A stretch of DNA of 64,000 nucleotides from Hyphomicrobiales bacterium (GTDB lineage Bacteria > Pseudomonadota > Alphaproteobacteria > Rhizobiales > Aestuariivirgaceae), in contig JANYHB010000002.1 in NCBI GenBank assembly GCA_025359265.1, positions 1-64,000 on the forward strand, written 5' to 3'. Both the position numbers and the translations under genes were made by a program. Under the pieces are notes generated by a model. The model saw nothing but the letters and a program-made list of their open reading frames with translations. It ran no database searches and was not told the DNA's origin. The first letter of the stretch is position 1. Each line of letters opens with the position of its first letter. Below are positions 34,909 through 44,485 of this stretch, piece by piece.

Positions 34909-35703
34909 TCAAATTGGGGGCTGAGCGGTTAGTTCCGCCCAGTTCCTATCTGCCCATTGGGCCATATGAATCAATTGCCGCATAGCTTCGTCTGCGTTAG
35001 CCACATTGATGTCACTTAATTGGCCATGAGACGCCTCATCGCGCCAATACGCGAGAAGGCCGAGAAACGTCTTTAGCGTTTCGGCTATGTGTTTTGGTAG
35101 TTTGCCAACAAGTAAATTTGTGATGGCACGCCGCCCATCACGAGCGCCATAGTCCGCCAGCACTTTGGCTTCGTCTTTGGTCTTTGTAACAGCCAAGCTC
35201 AAGAGAACAGATTCAGACGCTGCCCCCGCCATCGCGCAACAGGCAAGCCATGCCTCTGCTTGCTGGCACTTAATTGCTTCCTGTGACCGTTGATGGAATC
35301 CATCTCCAAATCTATCCTTGAATCCCGCAAGAACCTTCGAACGGGAACTCGGGTCCAATAACTCAAACTTTTCAACACCACTTCGCAGCCATTCCTTACC
35401 TTGCTCTGTAAGACTATATCCACCATCATCTACTGCTTGTTTTCCGAAAGTCTTCACCCCAGGCCTAAATATGCCTCTACGGCAAAGCTCCCATGCGGCA
35501 TCGTAAAACACGTGACCGTGTTTTTCTACGATTTCACCCTCTTGATGCGAATTGATATTTCTGGCCCATCGATAAGCCATTTGCCCAGGCTGTAAATCAT
35601 AGCCATAATCAGTTAGGCCAAAACCCGAACCACCCTTTAAGTGTTTGATGATCAATGCAATAGCTTGATCCGTTCCGAGCGTCACTGAATTTGCATTGTC
35701 CAT
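34909..35703 (-). CDS. Hypothetical protein with HEPN-like R-x4-H motif
   Basis: A 264-residue soluble protein of no family I can name. The middle part resembles a winged helix (GGYSLTEQGKEWL, about residue 100). The C-terminal third is helical and carries WRDEASHG (Arg221, His226), an R-x4-H pattern like the catalytic motif of HEPN ribonucleases and like DUF4145-type proteins. No antitoxin-like or nucleotidyltransferase partner lies next to it; it is flanked by repeats. The HEPN assignment is inferred from one motif and predicted helices. Confidence 0.5.
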   Translation of the reverse strand: MDNANSVTLGTDQAIALIIKHLKGGSGFGLTDYGYDLQPGQMAYRWARNINSHQEGEIVEKHGHVFYDAAWELCRRGIFRPGVKTFGKQAVDDGGYSLTEQGKEWLRSGVEKFELLDPSSRSKVLAGFKDRFGDGFHQRSQEAIKCQQAEAWLACCAMAGAASESVLLSLAVTKTKDEAKVLADYGARDGRRAITNLLVGKLPKHIAETLKTFLGLLAYWRDEASHGQLSDINVANADEAMRQLIHMAQWADRNWAELTAQPPI

Positions 35704-35777
35704 ATTCTAGTACTCCAATCTGGGTAACTCAGAAAGAATACCAAATTTAAGAGGGGCGTATTTGGCTTTCTTCATTT

Positions 35778-35811
35778 CCGTCACCCCGGCGAAGGCCGGG
35801 GTTCGGCTAGT
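35778..35811. repeat. REP-like palindromic element, single unit (copy 3)
   Basis: CCGTCACCCCGGCGAAGGCC followed by GGGGTTCGGCT is one unit of the repeat seen twice in paired form at 31.3 and 31.9 kb. The second, inverted unit is absent here. Confidence 0.7.
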
Positions 35812-35839
35812 CGCGGGGCTCAAGACCTCAATCGGAACT

Positions 35840-36211
35840 TCAAGTCGCAAAACCAAACAACCCCAAAATCGTCAGCACGACATAAATAAAAATGCCCACG
35901 CCCGCGATAATGTCAGCCAGCTTGTGGTCAATCTTTTGGCCCGGCGGGGTTTTCAAATCTTGAAGCACAAAGATCGCAACCGCCGCAGCCGCCAGCAAAA
36001 CGGCGCCCGCCGTCAGCCATGCCAATAGCCCGTGAAAATGCAAATTGAAGAAGTGCTTTGCACCCATCACCGGCAAGATAATGTCGTCACGCCGCAGCCC
36101 GTCAAAGGCATAGTAAAACAAGCCTGCAGCTAACAGGCAGAACATGGCGCGCCGCGCCGGGGCTGGCAGCTTGAAACCCTGCGCCGGAGGATTGGTTGGT
36201 GGCCTGTTCAT
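35840..36211 (-). CDS. Hypothetical membrane protein, three spans
   Basis: The 123-residue product has three hydrophobic segments (about residues 22-40, 58-82 and 100-120) with a basic linker LKTPPGQKIDHK between the last two. No family was recognised. The N-terminus is proline-rich and predicted cytoplasmic. It has no partner on the minus strand; the divergent gene starts 61 bases away, so both may share the small gap for promoters. Confidence 0.65.
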   Translation of the reverse strand: MNRPPTNPPAQGFKLPAPARRAMFCLLAAGLFYYAFDGLRRDDIILPVMGAKHFFNLHFHGLLAWLTAGAVLLAAAAVAIFVLQDLKTPPGQKIDHKLADIIAGVGIFIYVVLTILGLFGFAT

Positions 36212-36272
36212 CGCAGCGCTCCCTTCAACAAGAACAATGACTGTGGCTGCCCTTCATGCGAAGAGTGACCCC

Positions 36273-36710
36273 ATGCAACATTCAACGGTCACAGCCCCCG
36301 CCCTCACTCTGGCAGGTCGCAACAAAACCTTCAAGATCGGCCCTTCGCAAGGAATCAAAGACTTGTGGGCAACCTTCATGCAGGATTTCGGCAAGATCGA
36401 CGGGCAAGTGGGCTTGCGCGCTTACGGTGTGTGTCACAATTTCGATGGGCGCGGGAATATGGACTATATGTGCGCCGTGGAAGTGAAAGACGCAGGTCAG
36501 GCTCCGGGCTATCTGCACACGTTGCAAATCCCGCCGCGCAAAGAGGCCGTGTTCACCCATGAAGGGCCGGTTGAAAAACTGCCTGAAACCTGGGCCGCGA
36601 TTTTCAACACGCATCTGCCCGCCGCAAAACTGGAAGTGGCCCACGGCCCACAGTTTGAAGTTTATGGCGAAGACCCACGCCAGATCGACATCCATATTCC
36701 GCTGAAATAG
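36273..36710 (+). CDS. GyrI-like / AraC effector-binding-domain protein
   Basis: A 145-residue stand-alone small-molecule-binding domain of the GyrI/SOUL-like fold: it begins with a strand LTLAGRNKTFKIG, has the YGVCHNFDGRGNMDYMCAVEV core and ends with FEVYGEDPRQIDIHIPLK, where the glutamate and the final IPLK strand are family features. It may bind hydrophobic amines or be a simple sensor or hydrolase. The ATG at 36273 follows a weak AGAG; an in-frame ATG at 36237 is possible. Confidence 0.75.
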   Translation: MQHSTVTAPALTLAGRNKTFKIGPSQGIKDLWATFMQDFGKIDGQVGLRAYGVCHNFDGRGNMDYMCAVEVKDAGQAPGYLHTLQIPPRKEAVFTHEGPVEKLPETWAAIFNTHLPAAKLEVAHGPQFEVYGEDPRQIDIHIPLK

Positions 36711-36753
36711 CGGAGGTTTGCAACACGCCCGCAAAGCCGCTAGTTCCAGCGCC

Positions 36754-38022
36754 ATGAAGCCGAAGCGCCAATCCGTTCTCATCACGCCGCCCGCCCACGC
36801 CTTGCACGGCAAGCTGGCCCTGCCCGGTTCAAAATCCATTACCAATCGCGCTTTGTTGATTGCGGCCTTGGCCAAGGGCGAAAGCCGGCTGACAGGCGCA
36901 CTTTCCAGCGATGATACGCGCTACATGGCTGAGGCTTTGCGCCAGATGGGTGTTGAGATTTCACAACCCACGCCCACCACATACATTGTGAAAAGCAGCG
37001 GCACGTTGCAACCACCAACCCAGCCGCTGTTCCTCGGCAATGCCGGAACCGCAACACGCTTCCTCACCGCCGCCGCCGCCAATGTGCATGGCACTGTGGT
37101 GATCGACGGCGATGAACATATGCGCAAACGCCCCATCGGCGCTTTGGTTGCTGCGCTGCGCGCCTTGGGCGTTGAGGCTGGCGACACCGACACCAAGGGC
37201 TGCCCGCCTGTCACCGTGCATGGCAAGGGCGGCTTTACGGCGGCGCATGTTGAAATCGATGGCTCCCTCTCCAGCCAATTCATCTCTGCCGTGATGATGG
37301 CGGCGGCTTGCGCAAGGCAGTCTCTGGAAATTATGGTGCCACAGGGAGACATTGGCGGCGCTGGCTATATCGGCGTTACCCAAGCGGTGATGCAATCATT
37401 CGGCGGCAAAGTTGAAACTTTGGGCAAAGGCACATGGCTTATTCACCCCACCGGTTATCAAGCGCAAGACTATGCGGTGGAGCCTGACGCCTCCGCCGCC
37501 ACCTATCTCTGGGCCATGGAAAAACTCACCGGCGGCAAGATTGCTCTGGGCGCAGATCCCACGCGCATGATGCAACCCGACGCCAAGGCCTGGGCTGTGA
37601 TCCAACAGTTCCCGCACATGCCGGCGGTGATCGAAGGCTCCCAAATGCAAGACGCCATTCCCACTCTCGCGGTCTTGGCAGCCTTCAACACCACACCGGT
37701 GCGCTTCACCGGCATCGCCAATCTGCGCGTGAAAGAATGTGACCGCATCAACGCCCTCTCCACTGAATTGAACCGCATTCGATCAGGCCTCGCCCGGGAG
37801 GAAGGCGATGACTTGGTGGTGAATGCTGATCCCACACTCGCTGGCCAAACCCTGCCCACTGCAATTCACACCTATGCAGACCACCGCATCGCCATGTGCT
37901 TTGCCTTGGCGGGATTGAAGATCAGCGGCCTGAGCATCCTGGATCCCGACTGCGTGGCCAAAACTTATCCGCTTTACTGGGACGATCTGGTTAAACTGGG
38001 TGTGGGGCTGAAGTTCACTTGA
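36754..38022 (+). CDS. aroA: 3-phosphoshikimate 1-carboxyvinyltransferase (EPSP synthase)
   Basis: AroA joins shikimate-3-phosphate and phosphoenolpyruvate in the shikimate pathway. The 422-residue enzyme has PGSKSITNRALL near the N-terminus, LGNAGTATRF (about residue 100), KRPIGALVAAL, and the late ECDRI and DHRIAMCFA motifs. With tyrC, hisC and the chorismate mutase at 49-52 kb it serves aromatic amino-acid synthesis. The ATG at 36754 is preferred over a TTG at 36718. The 3' end overlaps the tlpA gene by 8 bases. Confidence 0.95.
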   Translation: MKPKRQSVLITPPAHALHGKLALPGSKSITNRALLIAALAKGESRLTGALSSDDTRYMAEALRQMGVEISQPTPTTYIVKSSGTLQPPTQPLFLGNAGTATRFLTAAAANVHGTVVIDGDEHMRKRPIGALVAALRALGVEAGDTDTKGCPPVTVHGKGGFTAAHVEIDGSLSSQFISAVMMAAACARQSLEIMVPQGDIGGAGYIGVTQAVMQSFGGKVETLGKGTWLIHPTGYQAQDYAVEPDASAATYLWAMEKLTGGKIALGADPTRMMQPDAKAWAVIQQFPHMPAVIEGSQMQDAIPTLAVLAAFNTTPVRFTGIANLRVKECDRINALSTELNRIRSGLAREEGDDLVVNADPTLAGQTLPTAIHTYADHRIAMCFALAGLKISGLSILDPDCVAKTYPLYWDDLVKLGVGLKFT

Positions 38023-38590
38023 GATCAATCACAGCCTTGATGATGGCCTTCGCCTCATCGCCACCCCACGGGGCCGGCCCCAGCAAACGGCCAACTTCCT
38101 TGCCATCACGGTTCAACAACAAAGTCACTGGCAAACCGGGCGCGGCTAAAACATCAAGCGCATTGGCCTTATCATCAGCGTAAAGCGTCAAATTATCAGC
38201 CCCCACATCTTTCAGAAACTTGGCCGAAGCCGGATAGCCCTTCAAATCTTCGCTTAATTCCACCACCTGAAAATCGGCCCCGCCCAAATCCTTTTGCAAC
38301 TTGGCAAGTTCCGGCATTTCCTTGCGACACGGCGCGCACCAGGTGGCCCATAGGTTCAACAATGTTACCTTGCCGTTGAATACGGCGTTGTCTTTCGCCG
38401 CACCGGCTTCATCGACAAACGTCAAGGCAGGCAAAATTTTGGGCGTCGCCTGTTTGATATAAGCGGCCATCGAACCTTCAGCCGCAGCAATCGGCCCAAT
38501 CTTCACCTTGCTTTCTGTGCCCGTGAACCAGTAAATGCCAAGGCCAATGGCAGCGGCAGCTATGATGGCAGTGAGAGTGGTTTTGTTCAT
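38015..38590 (-). CDS. tlpA: TlpA-family thiol:disulphide protein
   Basis: A 191-residue membrane-anchored thioredoxin-like protein: an N-terminal anchor (about residues 5-22), then a periplasmic domain with the redox centre WATWCAPCRKEMP and the cis-proline APGLPVT. TlpA proteins in alphaproteobacteria reduce apocytochromes or copper centres of cytochrome oxidase, which suits the ccm genes at 1.3-3.4 kb. It is divergent from argH (33 bases apart) and convergent on aroA. Confidence 0.9.
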   Translation of the reverse strand: MNKTTLTAIIAAAAIGLGIYWFTGTESKVKIGPIAAAEGSMAAYIKQATPKILPALTFVDEAGAAKDNAVFNGKVTLLNLWATWCAPCRKEMPELAKLQKDLGGADFQVVELSEDLKGYPASAKFLKDVGADNLTLYADDKANALDVLAAPGLPVTLLLNRDGKEVGRLLGPAPWGGDEAKAIIKAVIDLK

Positions 38591-38623
38591 GGTGGCGATC
38601 TTTCCGGCTAATAAGGTTTTGGT

Positions 38624-40015
38624 ATGACGAATAAAATGTGGGGCGGCAGGTTTGCCAGTGGCCCTGATGCCATAATGAGCAAGATCAATGCATCAATTGA
38701 TTTTGATCAGAAGTTATATGCCCAGGATATCGCGGGCTCGAAGGCTCATGCCAGCATGCTGGCCCAGCAGGGTATCATCACCAAAGCCGATGCCGCAGCC
38801 ATTGCCAAAGGCCTTGACCAAATCAAGACAGAGATCGAAGCGGGTAAATTCAAATTCAGCCAGGAGCTGGAAGACATTCACCTCAACATTGAAAGCCGCC
38901 TCAAGGAATTGATCGGTGATGCCGCTGGCCGTTTGCACACGGCGCGTTCACGCAATGATCAAGTGGCAGTGGATTTTCGGCTTTATGTGCGTGAGCAGGT
39001 CGACGGGTTACTGGCTGGCCTGAAAGATATGATGCTGGCGCTGGCCGAAAAAGCCGAAGCTGAAGCGGGCACCATCATGCCGGGCTTTACCCATTTGCAA
39101 GTGGCCCAACCCGTCACCTTCGGGCATCACCTTTTGGCCTATGTCGAAATGCTGTCGCGTGATTTAGGCCGCTTTCAAGACGCCAGAAAACGGCTAAACG
39201 AAAGCCCGCTGGGGGCAGCAGCTCTCGCCGGCACGTCCTACCCCATAGACCGCGCCGCTACGGCCAAGGCTTTGGGCTTTGCTGGCCCCACGCGCAATTC
39301 AATGGACTCGGTTGCCTCACGAGACTTCGCCTTGGAAGTGCTCGCGGCGTGCTCCATCTGTGCCATTCACCTTTCACGGTTGGCTGAGGAACTTGTCATC
39401 TGGTCATCCGCACAATTCAACTTTGTGAAATTATCCGACCAATTCACCACCGGCTCGTCGATCATGCCGCAAAAGCGTAATCCCGATGCAGCAGAGTTGA
39501 TCCGCGCCAAGCCGGGCCGCATCATCGGGGCTTTCACCGCACTGGCGATTGTGATGAAGGGCCTGCCGCTGACTTATTCCAAAGACATGCAGGAAGATAA
39601 GGCACAAGTCTTCGACGCGTTGGAAAACATGGCCCTCGCCATCGCCGCCATGGCTGGCATGGTGCGTGACATGAAGCCTAACCGCGAGGTGATGAACGCC
39701 GCCGCAGCCATGGGCTTTTCTACCGCCACCGATTTGGCTGACTGGTTGGTGCAAAAATTGAAGCTGCCCTTCCGTGACGCGCATCACCTTTCTGGCCGCA
39801 TTGTTGCATTGGCTGAAAATAACAACGTTCAACTGGCAGAGCTTTCGTTAAAGAATTTACAGTCCGTACACGGAGCAATTGATCAATCGGTGTTCAAGGT
39901 GCTGTCTGTGGCAGCCTCGGTGAAATCGCGTAAATCCTTCGGAGGCACCGCACCTGCCAATGTCGCGCGCGCTGCCAAACGTTGGCTGAAAATTCTGAAA
40001 GGCAACGACAAATGA
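38624..40015 (+). CDS. argH: Argininosuccinate lyase
   Basis: ArgH cleaves argininosuccinate to arginine and fumarate. The 463-residue enzyme of the fumarase superfamily has the N-terminal [11 protein letters not shown], the [12 protein letters not shown] motif and the signature [15 protein letters not shown] with the mobile loop serine. It overlaps the lptM-like gene by three bases, forming argH-lptM-lysA, an order common in alphaproteobacteria. Confidence 0.96.
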   Translation: MTNKMWGGRFASGPDAIMSKINASIDFDQKLYAQDIAGSKAHASMLAQQGIITKADAAAIAKGLDQIKTEIEAGKFKFSQELEDIHLNIESRLKELIGDAAGRLHTARSRNDQVAVDFRLYVREQVDGLLAGLKDMMLALAEKAEAEAGTIMPGFTHLQVAQPVTFGHHLLAYVEMLSRDLGRFQDARKRLNESPLGAAALAGTSYPIDRAATAKALGFAGPTRNSMDSVASRDFALEVLAACSICAIHLSRLAEELVIWSSAQFNFVKLSDQFTTGSSIMPQKRNPDAAELIRAKPGRIIGAFTALAIVMKGLPLTYSKDMQEDKAQVFDALENMALAIAAMAGMVRDMKPNREVMNAAAAMGFSTATDLADWLVQKLKLPFRDAHHLSGRIVALAENNNVQLAELSLKNLQSVHGAIDQSVFKVLSVAASVKSRKSFGGTAPANVARAAKRWLKILKGNDK

Positions 40016-40116
40016 AAAAACTTCTGCTCCTCGCACTCTGCCTTGCAAGCCTTTCCGCCTGCGGCGTGCGCGGCGATCCTGTGCCCCCCTCAAAAGCCAG
40101 CACCGTTGTGAATTGA
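40012..40116 (+). CDS. lptM: Small lipoprotein LptM (YifL-like)
   Basis: This 34-residue frame begins [20 protein letters not shown], a lipoprotein signal peptide with lipobox LSAC, and ends in a short Pro/Lys-rich tail. Small lipoproteins of this type between argH and lysA are LptM, a helper of LptDE outer-membrane assembly. It overlaps argH (ATGA) and touches lysA (TGATG), so all three are coupled. The assignment rests on lipobox, size and position. Confidence 0.82.
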   Translation: MKKLLLLALCLASLSACGVRGDPVPPSKASTVVN

Positions 40117-41381
40117 TGCACTACTTTTCCTACAAGTCCGGTATTCTCCATGCCGAAGATGTGAATCTCAAGCAGCTGGCTGAAGAAGTGGGCACGCCCT
40201 TCTATTGCTATTCCACCGCCACTTTGGAGCGACACTACACCGTGATGAACGAGGCCTTTAAAGGCACCGACCATGCCATTTATTACGCGATGAAAGCCAA
40301 TTCGAACCAGGCCGTGCTTAAAACCATGGCGGCTTTGGGCGCCGGCATGGACGTGGTCTCTGAGGGTGAATTGCGCCGTGCATTGGCGGTGGGCGTCCCG
40401 GCGCGTAAAATTGTATTCTCCGGCGTCGGCAAAACGGCGCGTGAGATGGCCTTGGCCCTGCGCGAAGGCATTGCCTGTTTCAACGTCGAGTCCGAACCGG
40501 AACTGGAGCTTCTCAACGAGGTGGCAGGCCGCGTGGGCCAGCGCGCCGCAATCTCCATCCGCGTCAACCCCGATGTGGACGCCAAAACCCACGCCAAAAT
40601 CACCACCGGCAAATCCGACAATAAATTCGGCATCACCTATCAACGCGCCTCAGAAGTCTATGCCCGCGCCGCTGCCCTGCCGAACCTTGAGGTCACCGGG
40701 GTGGATATGCACATCGGCAGCCAGATCACCGAACTGGCCCCTTTCGAGCAAGCCTTCAAACTCATGGCCACCTTGGTCGATAAGCTAAAAGCCGAAGGCC
40801 ACAACATTCGGCACTTGGATTTGGGGGGCGGGCTTGGCGTGCCTTACCGCGGCACCAATGATGTGCCCCCCCACCCAGACGAGTATGCCCAGATGGTGCA
40901 GCGCACGCTTGGCCACCTCGGCCTTAAATATATGCTGGAACCCGGCCGGATGATTGTTGGCAACGCCGGTGTTATGATAACAAAAGTCATCTATTTGAAG
41001 GAAAATGAAGGCAAAAACTTCGTCATTCAAGACGGTGCAATGAATGACTTAATCCGCCCCACACTTTACGACGCTTATCACGAAATTCTGAGCGTGGATG
41101 AGAGCCGCAACCAGCAATCCATGGAAGCAGATGTCGTTGGGCCTGTCTGCGAAACCGGTGATTATCTGGCCAAAGGCCGCCGCCTGCCTGCCGTTGAGCA
41201 GGGTGATCTGCTGGCGGTCATGACGGCCGGCGCATATGGTGCTGTACAATCAGGCACTTACAACTCGAGGCCGTTGATCGCGGAAGTCTTGGTCAAGGGC
41301 AACAAATGGGCAATTGTGCGCCCACGCCAAACTTATGATGAATTGATCGGTTTAGACCAGCTTGCCCCCTGGCAGGATTGA
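40116..41381 (+). CDS. lysA: Diaminopimelate decarboxylase
   Basis: LysA makes lysine from meso-diaminopimelate with pyridoxal phosphate. The 421-residue barrel enzyme has the cofactor lysine in YYAMKANSNQAV (about residue 55), the HIGSQI element, DLGGGLGVPY, and the dimer-active cysteine in PVCETGDYLA (about 344). The ATG at 40116 overlaps the lptM stop codon. DapF upstream in the window supplies its substrate. Confidence 0.95.
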   Translation: MHYFSYKSGILHAEDVNLKQLAEEVGTPFYCYSTATLERHYTVMNEAFKGTDHAIYYAMKANSNQAVLKTMAALGAGMDVVSEGELRRALAVGVPARKIVFSGVGKTAREMALALREGIACFNVESEPELELLNEVAGRVGQRAAISIRVNPDVDAKTHAKITTGKSDNKFGITYQRASEVYARAAALPNLEVTGVDMHIGSQITELAPFEQAFKLMATLVDKLKAEGHNIRHLDLGGGLGVPYRGTNDVPPHPDEYAQMVQRTLGHLGLKYMLEPGRMIVGNAGVMITKVIYLKENEGKNFVIQDGAMNDLIRPTLYDAYHEILSVDESRNQQSMEADVVGPVCETGDYLAKGRRLPAVEQGDLLAVMTAGAYGAVQSGTYNSRPLIAEVLVKGNKWAIVRPRQTYDELIGLDQLAPWQD

Positions 41382-41405
41382 TCACGCTTACGCCCAAATC
41401 ATGTT

Positions 41406-43847
41406 ATGATATTGGTGATGACCATGCCTTTGCCGGATCCACTCAAAAACAAACTGCGCCTCCAGCGCTTGGCTTTGGCATGGGATGCGATTTGGACCGC
41501 CTTGCAAAAGCCACTGCTCTTGGCGCTTGCGGCTTTGGCCATTCTGTGGTCTGGCCTTCTGAATAGCCTGCCCCGCCCGCTGCCCCTGCTTATGATTGTT
41601 TTGTTGGCGGCAGGTTTCATGTGGACTTTGCGCACCTTATTTCAACTTTCCCGCATCGCGGATTTTTCCGTCTTGCGAAAGCTGGATGCAACCAATGATT
41701 TCCAACACCGCGAGGCTTCAAGTGCCGGTGATGCGCTGGCGGCAGAATCGGGCAATGGTGAACTTTGGCAGGAACACCTCACCCGCAAACTGGCTGCCCT
41801 TCAAAACCTGAAGGTGGCAACACCCAAATCGGCTTGGCGACGATTTGACCCGCAAGCGCTTCGAGTCCCGGTTTTCATGGCCGCCGCAGCCGCCTTCCTG
41901 TTGGGCCAAGGTGACATTGTTTCAAACTTCAGAAATTCAGCAAGCCTTTCAGCGCCCCTCGCGCCCAAGCCAGTCACGCTTGATGTGTGGCTGAAACCAC
42001 CGGCCTACACGGGCAAAGCCCCAGTGCTGCTCACATCACCTGCCATGATCGACAAGTTGAAAAACCAGCCGGAAATCCTGACTCCAGAAAATGGCATTTT
42101 GAATCTGCGCGTTGAAGGCACCGCACAGGCCAAGATTGAATTCTTGTCACCCGGAAGCACTGACACAAAGATCAACCTTGCCAGCGCAAAAATTGATAAA
42201 TCCGAATCTGGCCTGTCTGCCGATATCAAACTTGATCGACCCGTGACAATCCGCATCTTGAATGGCGATCAGGAACTGGCGAAATATCCCATCAGTCTGA
42301 TAACCGATGAATCACCCAGGATTGAATATGTTTCCGATCCAAAAGCCGGCGAGCTCGGCAAGCTGGAGGTGAAATGGCATGCGGCGGATGATTATGGCGT
42401 GAAATCCGTCACCTCCGAGATATCTTTGGCGGACGAACAAGAGAACGGCACCGGATTCGAGGGTAATGGCGTTTTTCTCTACGAAGCCCCGATATTTAAA
42501 ATCGCACTGAAAAAGCCCGGTACAAAAGATGCTACCGAGACAATAACAGTTGATCTCACCGGCCATCCTTGGGCGGGCCTTTATGTGGAAATGCAGCTCA
42601 CCGCCACCGATGGAGCGGGCCATAAAACAGTTACGGAGCCGAAACGGTTCAAATTGCCTGAGCGTGATTTCATCAAGCCGCTGGCAAGCGCATTACAAGA
42701 GCAGCGCAAGAAGTTTATATTAGAGCCTGATGCCGCCGCAGACGCATCAACCATGATTGGCACCCTATTGCTTTATCCCATCGATATTGCCGATTCCGGG
42801 GGTTTGATCATCAATCTGGCCGCACTCAATCACAGATTGGCAGCCGTTTCGGCACCGGATGATGTTGTGGCCGTCACCAAAGATCTGTGGCCCATGATTC
42901 TGGCCGTTGAAAATGGCAGGCTTGACGATGCCAAGTCGGAGCTTAAAGCGCTGGCCCAGCAGTTGAAACAAGCCCTGCACGAGGGTGCGCCCCAAGACAA
43001 AATTGATGAGCTTTCCCGTCGCCTGCGGGAGGCCATGAATAAATTGATGAGCCAGTTGCAGAAAGACGGAAAACAGCGCCAGAGCAATGGCGAAAAACTG
43101 CAATCAGATCGCCTGGTTTCACCAAAAGATTTGCAAAGCATGCTGGATGAGATTGAGCGCATGTCAAAGGACGGTGACAACAAGGCCGCGGAAAACATGC
43201 TTTCACAGCTCGATGAACTATTACAAAATCTGCAGCCTGGCCAAGGTCAACAGGCTGACAAGGGCTCGCCAGGTGGCCTGCAAGACCAGATGGATTCGCT
43301 TTCGCAGATGATGGGCAAACAGCGCCGTTTGATGGATGAAACCCAACGTCTCGGCCAACAGGGCGATAAGGGTGATGGGCAAGGCCTGGGCGATAAGCAG
43401 CAATCTCTAAAAGATCAATTGGGCAAATTGGGCGAAGGGCTGCAGGGTGGGGAAGGTGGTAAAAGCCTTAAAGACGCCGGCCGGAATATGGGCAATGCCG
43501 AAGGCTCTTTGCGCGGCCAAAACAAGCCCGAAGCGCTGAAACAACAAAATGAAGCCCTGCGCAAGATGATGGAAGGAATGGGCAAACTTGCCCAAGAGAT
43601 GAAGCGCCAAGGACAGGGTAATCAAAGCGGCGATGGCACGCGCAATCCAGACAATGATGATCCGCTTGGCCGTCCGCGCGCCACCCACGACCCGAACGTA
43701 GGGCCAAATAAAAATCTCGTGCCCTCCGAACTCGCCATGAAACGCGCCCGTGAGATTTTGGAGCAGCTCCGCAATAAGATTGGTGAACAGGGGCTGGATG
43801 AAGAAACCAAAGCCTATATCGACCGCCTGCTCAAAGAGCAGTTCTAG
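41406..43847 (+). CDS. TIGR02302 / DUF4175-family membrane protein
   Basis: An 813-residue protein of an alphaproteobacterial family of unknown role. Two membrane segments at the N-terminus (about residues 35-80) are followed by a third (about 150-170), a long extracytoplasmic region with beta-rich repeats, and a C-terminal coiled, Gln/Lys/Gly-rich stretch (residues about 540-750). It follows lysA after 24 bases. The annotated start is one of three closely spaced in-frame ATGs (41406, 41418, 41424). Confidence 0.82.
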   Translation: MILVMTMPLPDPLKNKLRLQRLALAWDAIWTALQKPLLLALAALAILWSGLLNSLPRPLPLLMIVLLAAGFMWTLRTLFQLSRIADFSVLRKLDATNDFQHREASSAGDALAAESGNGELWQEHLTRKLAALQNLKVATPKSAWRRFDPQALRVPVFMAAAAAFLLGQGDIVSNFRNSASLSAPLAPKPVTLDVWLKPPAYTGKAPVLLTSPAMIDKLKNQPEILTPENGILNLRVEGTAQAKIEFLSPGSTDTKINLASAKIDKSESGLSADIKLDRPVTIRILNGDQELAKYPISLITDESPRIEYVSDPKAGELGKLEVKWHAADDYGVKSVTSEISLADEQENGTGFEGNGVFLYEAPIFKIALKKPGTKDATETITVDLTGHPWAGLYVEMQLTATDGAGHKTVTEPKRFKLPERDFIKPLASALQEQRKKFILEPDAAADASTMIGTLLLYPIDIADSGGLIINLAALNHRLAAVSAPDDVVAVTKDLWPMILAVENGRLDDAKSELKALAQQLKQALHEGAPQDKIDELSRRLREAMNKLMSQLQKDGKQRQSNGEKLQSDRLVSPKDLQSMLDEIERMSKDGDNKAAENMLSQLDELLQNLQPGQGQQADKGSPGGLQDQMDSLSQMMGKQRRLMDETQRLGQQGDKGDGQGLGDKQQSLKDQLGKLGEGLQGGEGGKSLKDAGRNMGNAEGSLRGQNKPEALKQQNEALRKMMEGMGKLAQEMKRQGQGNQSGDGTRNPDNDDPLGRPRATHDPNVGPNKNLVPSELAMKRAREILEQLRNKIGEQGLDEETKAYIDRLLKEQF

Positions 43848-43877
43848 CCCGATAAGCGTAACCGGAACTGATCGAGC

Positions 43878-44480
43878 CTAAGTTGCCAAGCCCTCGTGGA
43901 GCAGATTGGCCAGGTGGGCGGGGAAATTATCCCATCGTTGCGCGGTGACTTCGTCACCGAGCAATCGCAACATTACAAATCCAAAAACCAAGGCAATCAA
44001 GGCGCGGCTACTCAGTTCAGCATCATGCGGCCGCATTGACCCGGCTTTCACGAAACTACGCAACGTGGGCCGGTTCATTTCAACCGCCGAACCAATCATT
44101 CTTTCAGTGTAGACCGCCCGCAGTTCCGGGTTGATCAGTGCTTCCGAGAATACGATGCGCAACACATCGAGTGATTTTGGGTTTAGCTCGTTCCAGCTGC
44201 GGGCGAAGGTATCGCTTAAGAATGCATGGGGATCATCAGAGCGCAAAGGCATCGTTGCCGAGGGGGTGACGCCCTCATCGAGCTGCGGGTAAAGTATGCC
44301 CATCAAAAGCGCTATCTTGTTGTCGAAGTAATTATAGATGGTGCCATCAGCCACCTTGGCCTCAGCCGCCACATCTTTGATAGTGGCGACATGAAAACCC
44401 TTCTCGGCAAAAACCTTAACGGCTGCCTCCAGAATATGGGCACGACGCAGGCGATTCGTTTGGTCTTTCAAGCTTTTCAT
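43878..44480 (-). CDS. TetR-family transcriptional regulator
   Basis: A 200-residue regulator. The N-terminal helix-turn-helix reads HILEAAVKVFAEKGFHVATI, then VAAEAKVADGTIYNYFDNK, the classic TetR pattern. The C-terminal ligand-binding domain shows no family by eye. Two palindromes overlap its own promoter upstream, so autorepression is likely. The neighbours on both sides are unrelated in function, so its other targets are probably elsewhere. Confidence 0.88.
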   Translation of the reverse strand: MKSLKDQTNRLRRAHILEAAVKVFAEKGFHVATIKDVAAEAKVADGTIYNYFDNKIALLMGILYPQLDEGVTPSATMPLRSDDPHAFLSDTFARSWNELNPKSLDVLRIVFSEALINPELRAVYTERMIGSAVEMNRPTLRSFVKAGSMRPHDAELSSRALIALVFGFVMLRLLGDEVTAQRWDNFPAHLANLLHEGLAT

Positions 44481-44485
44481 AAAAA

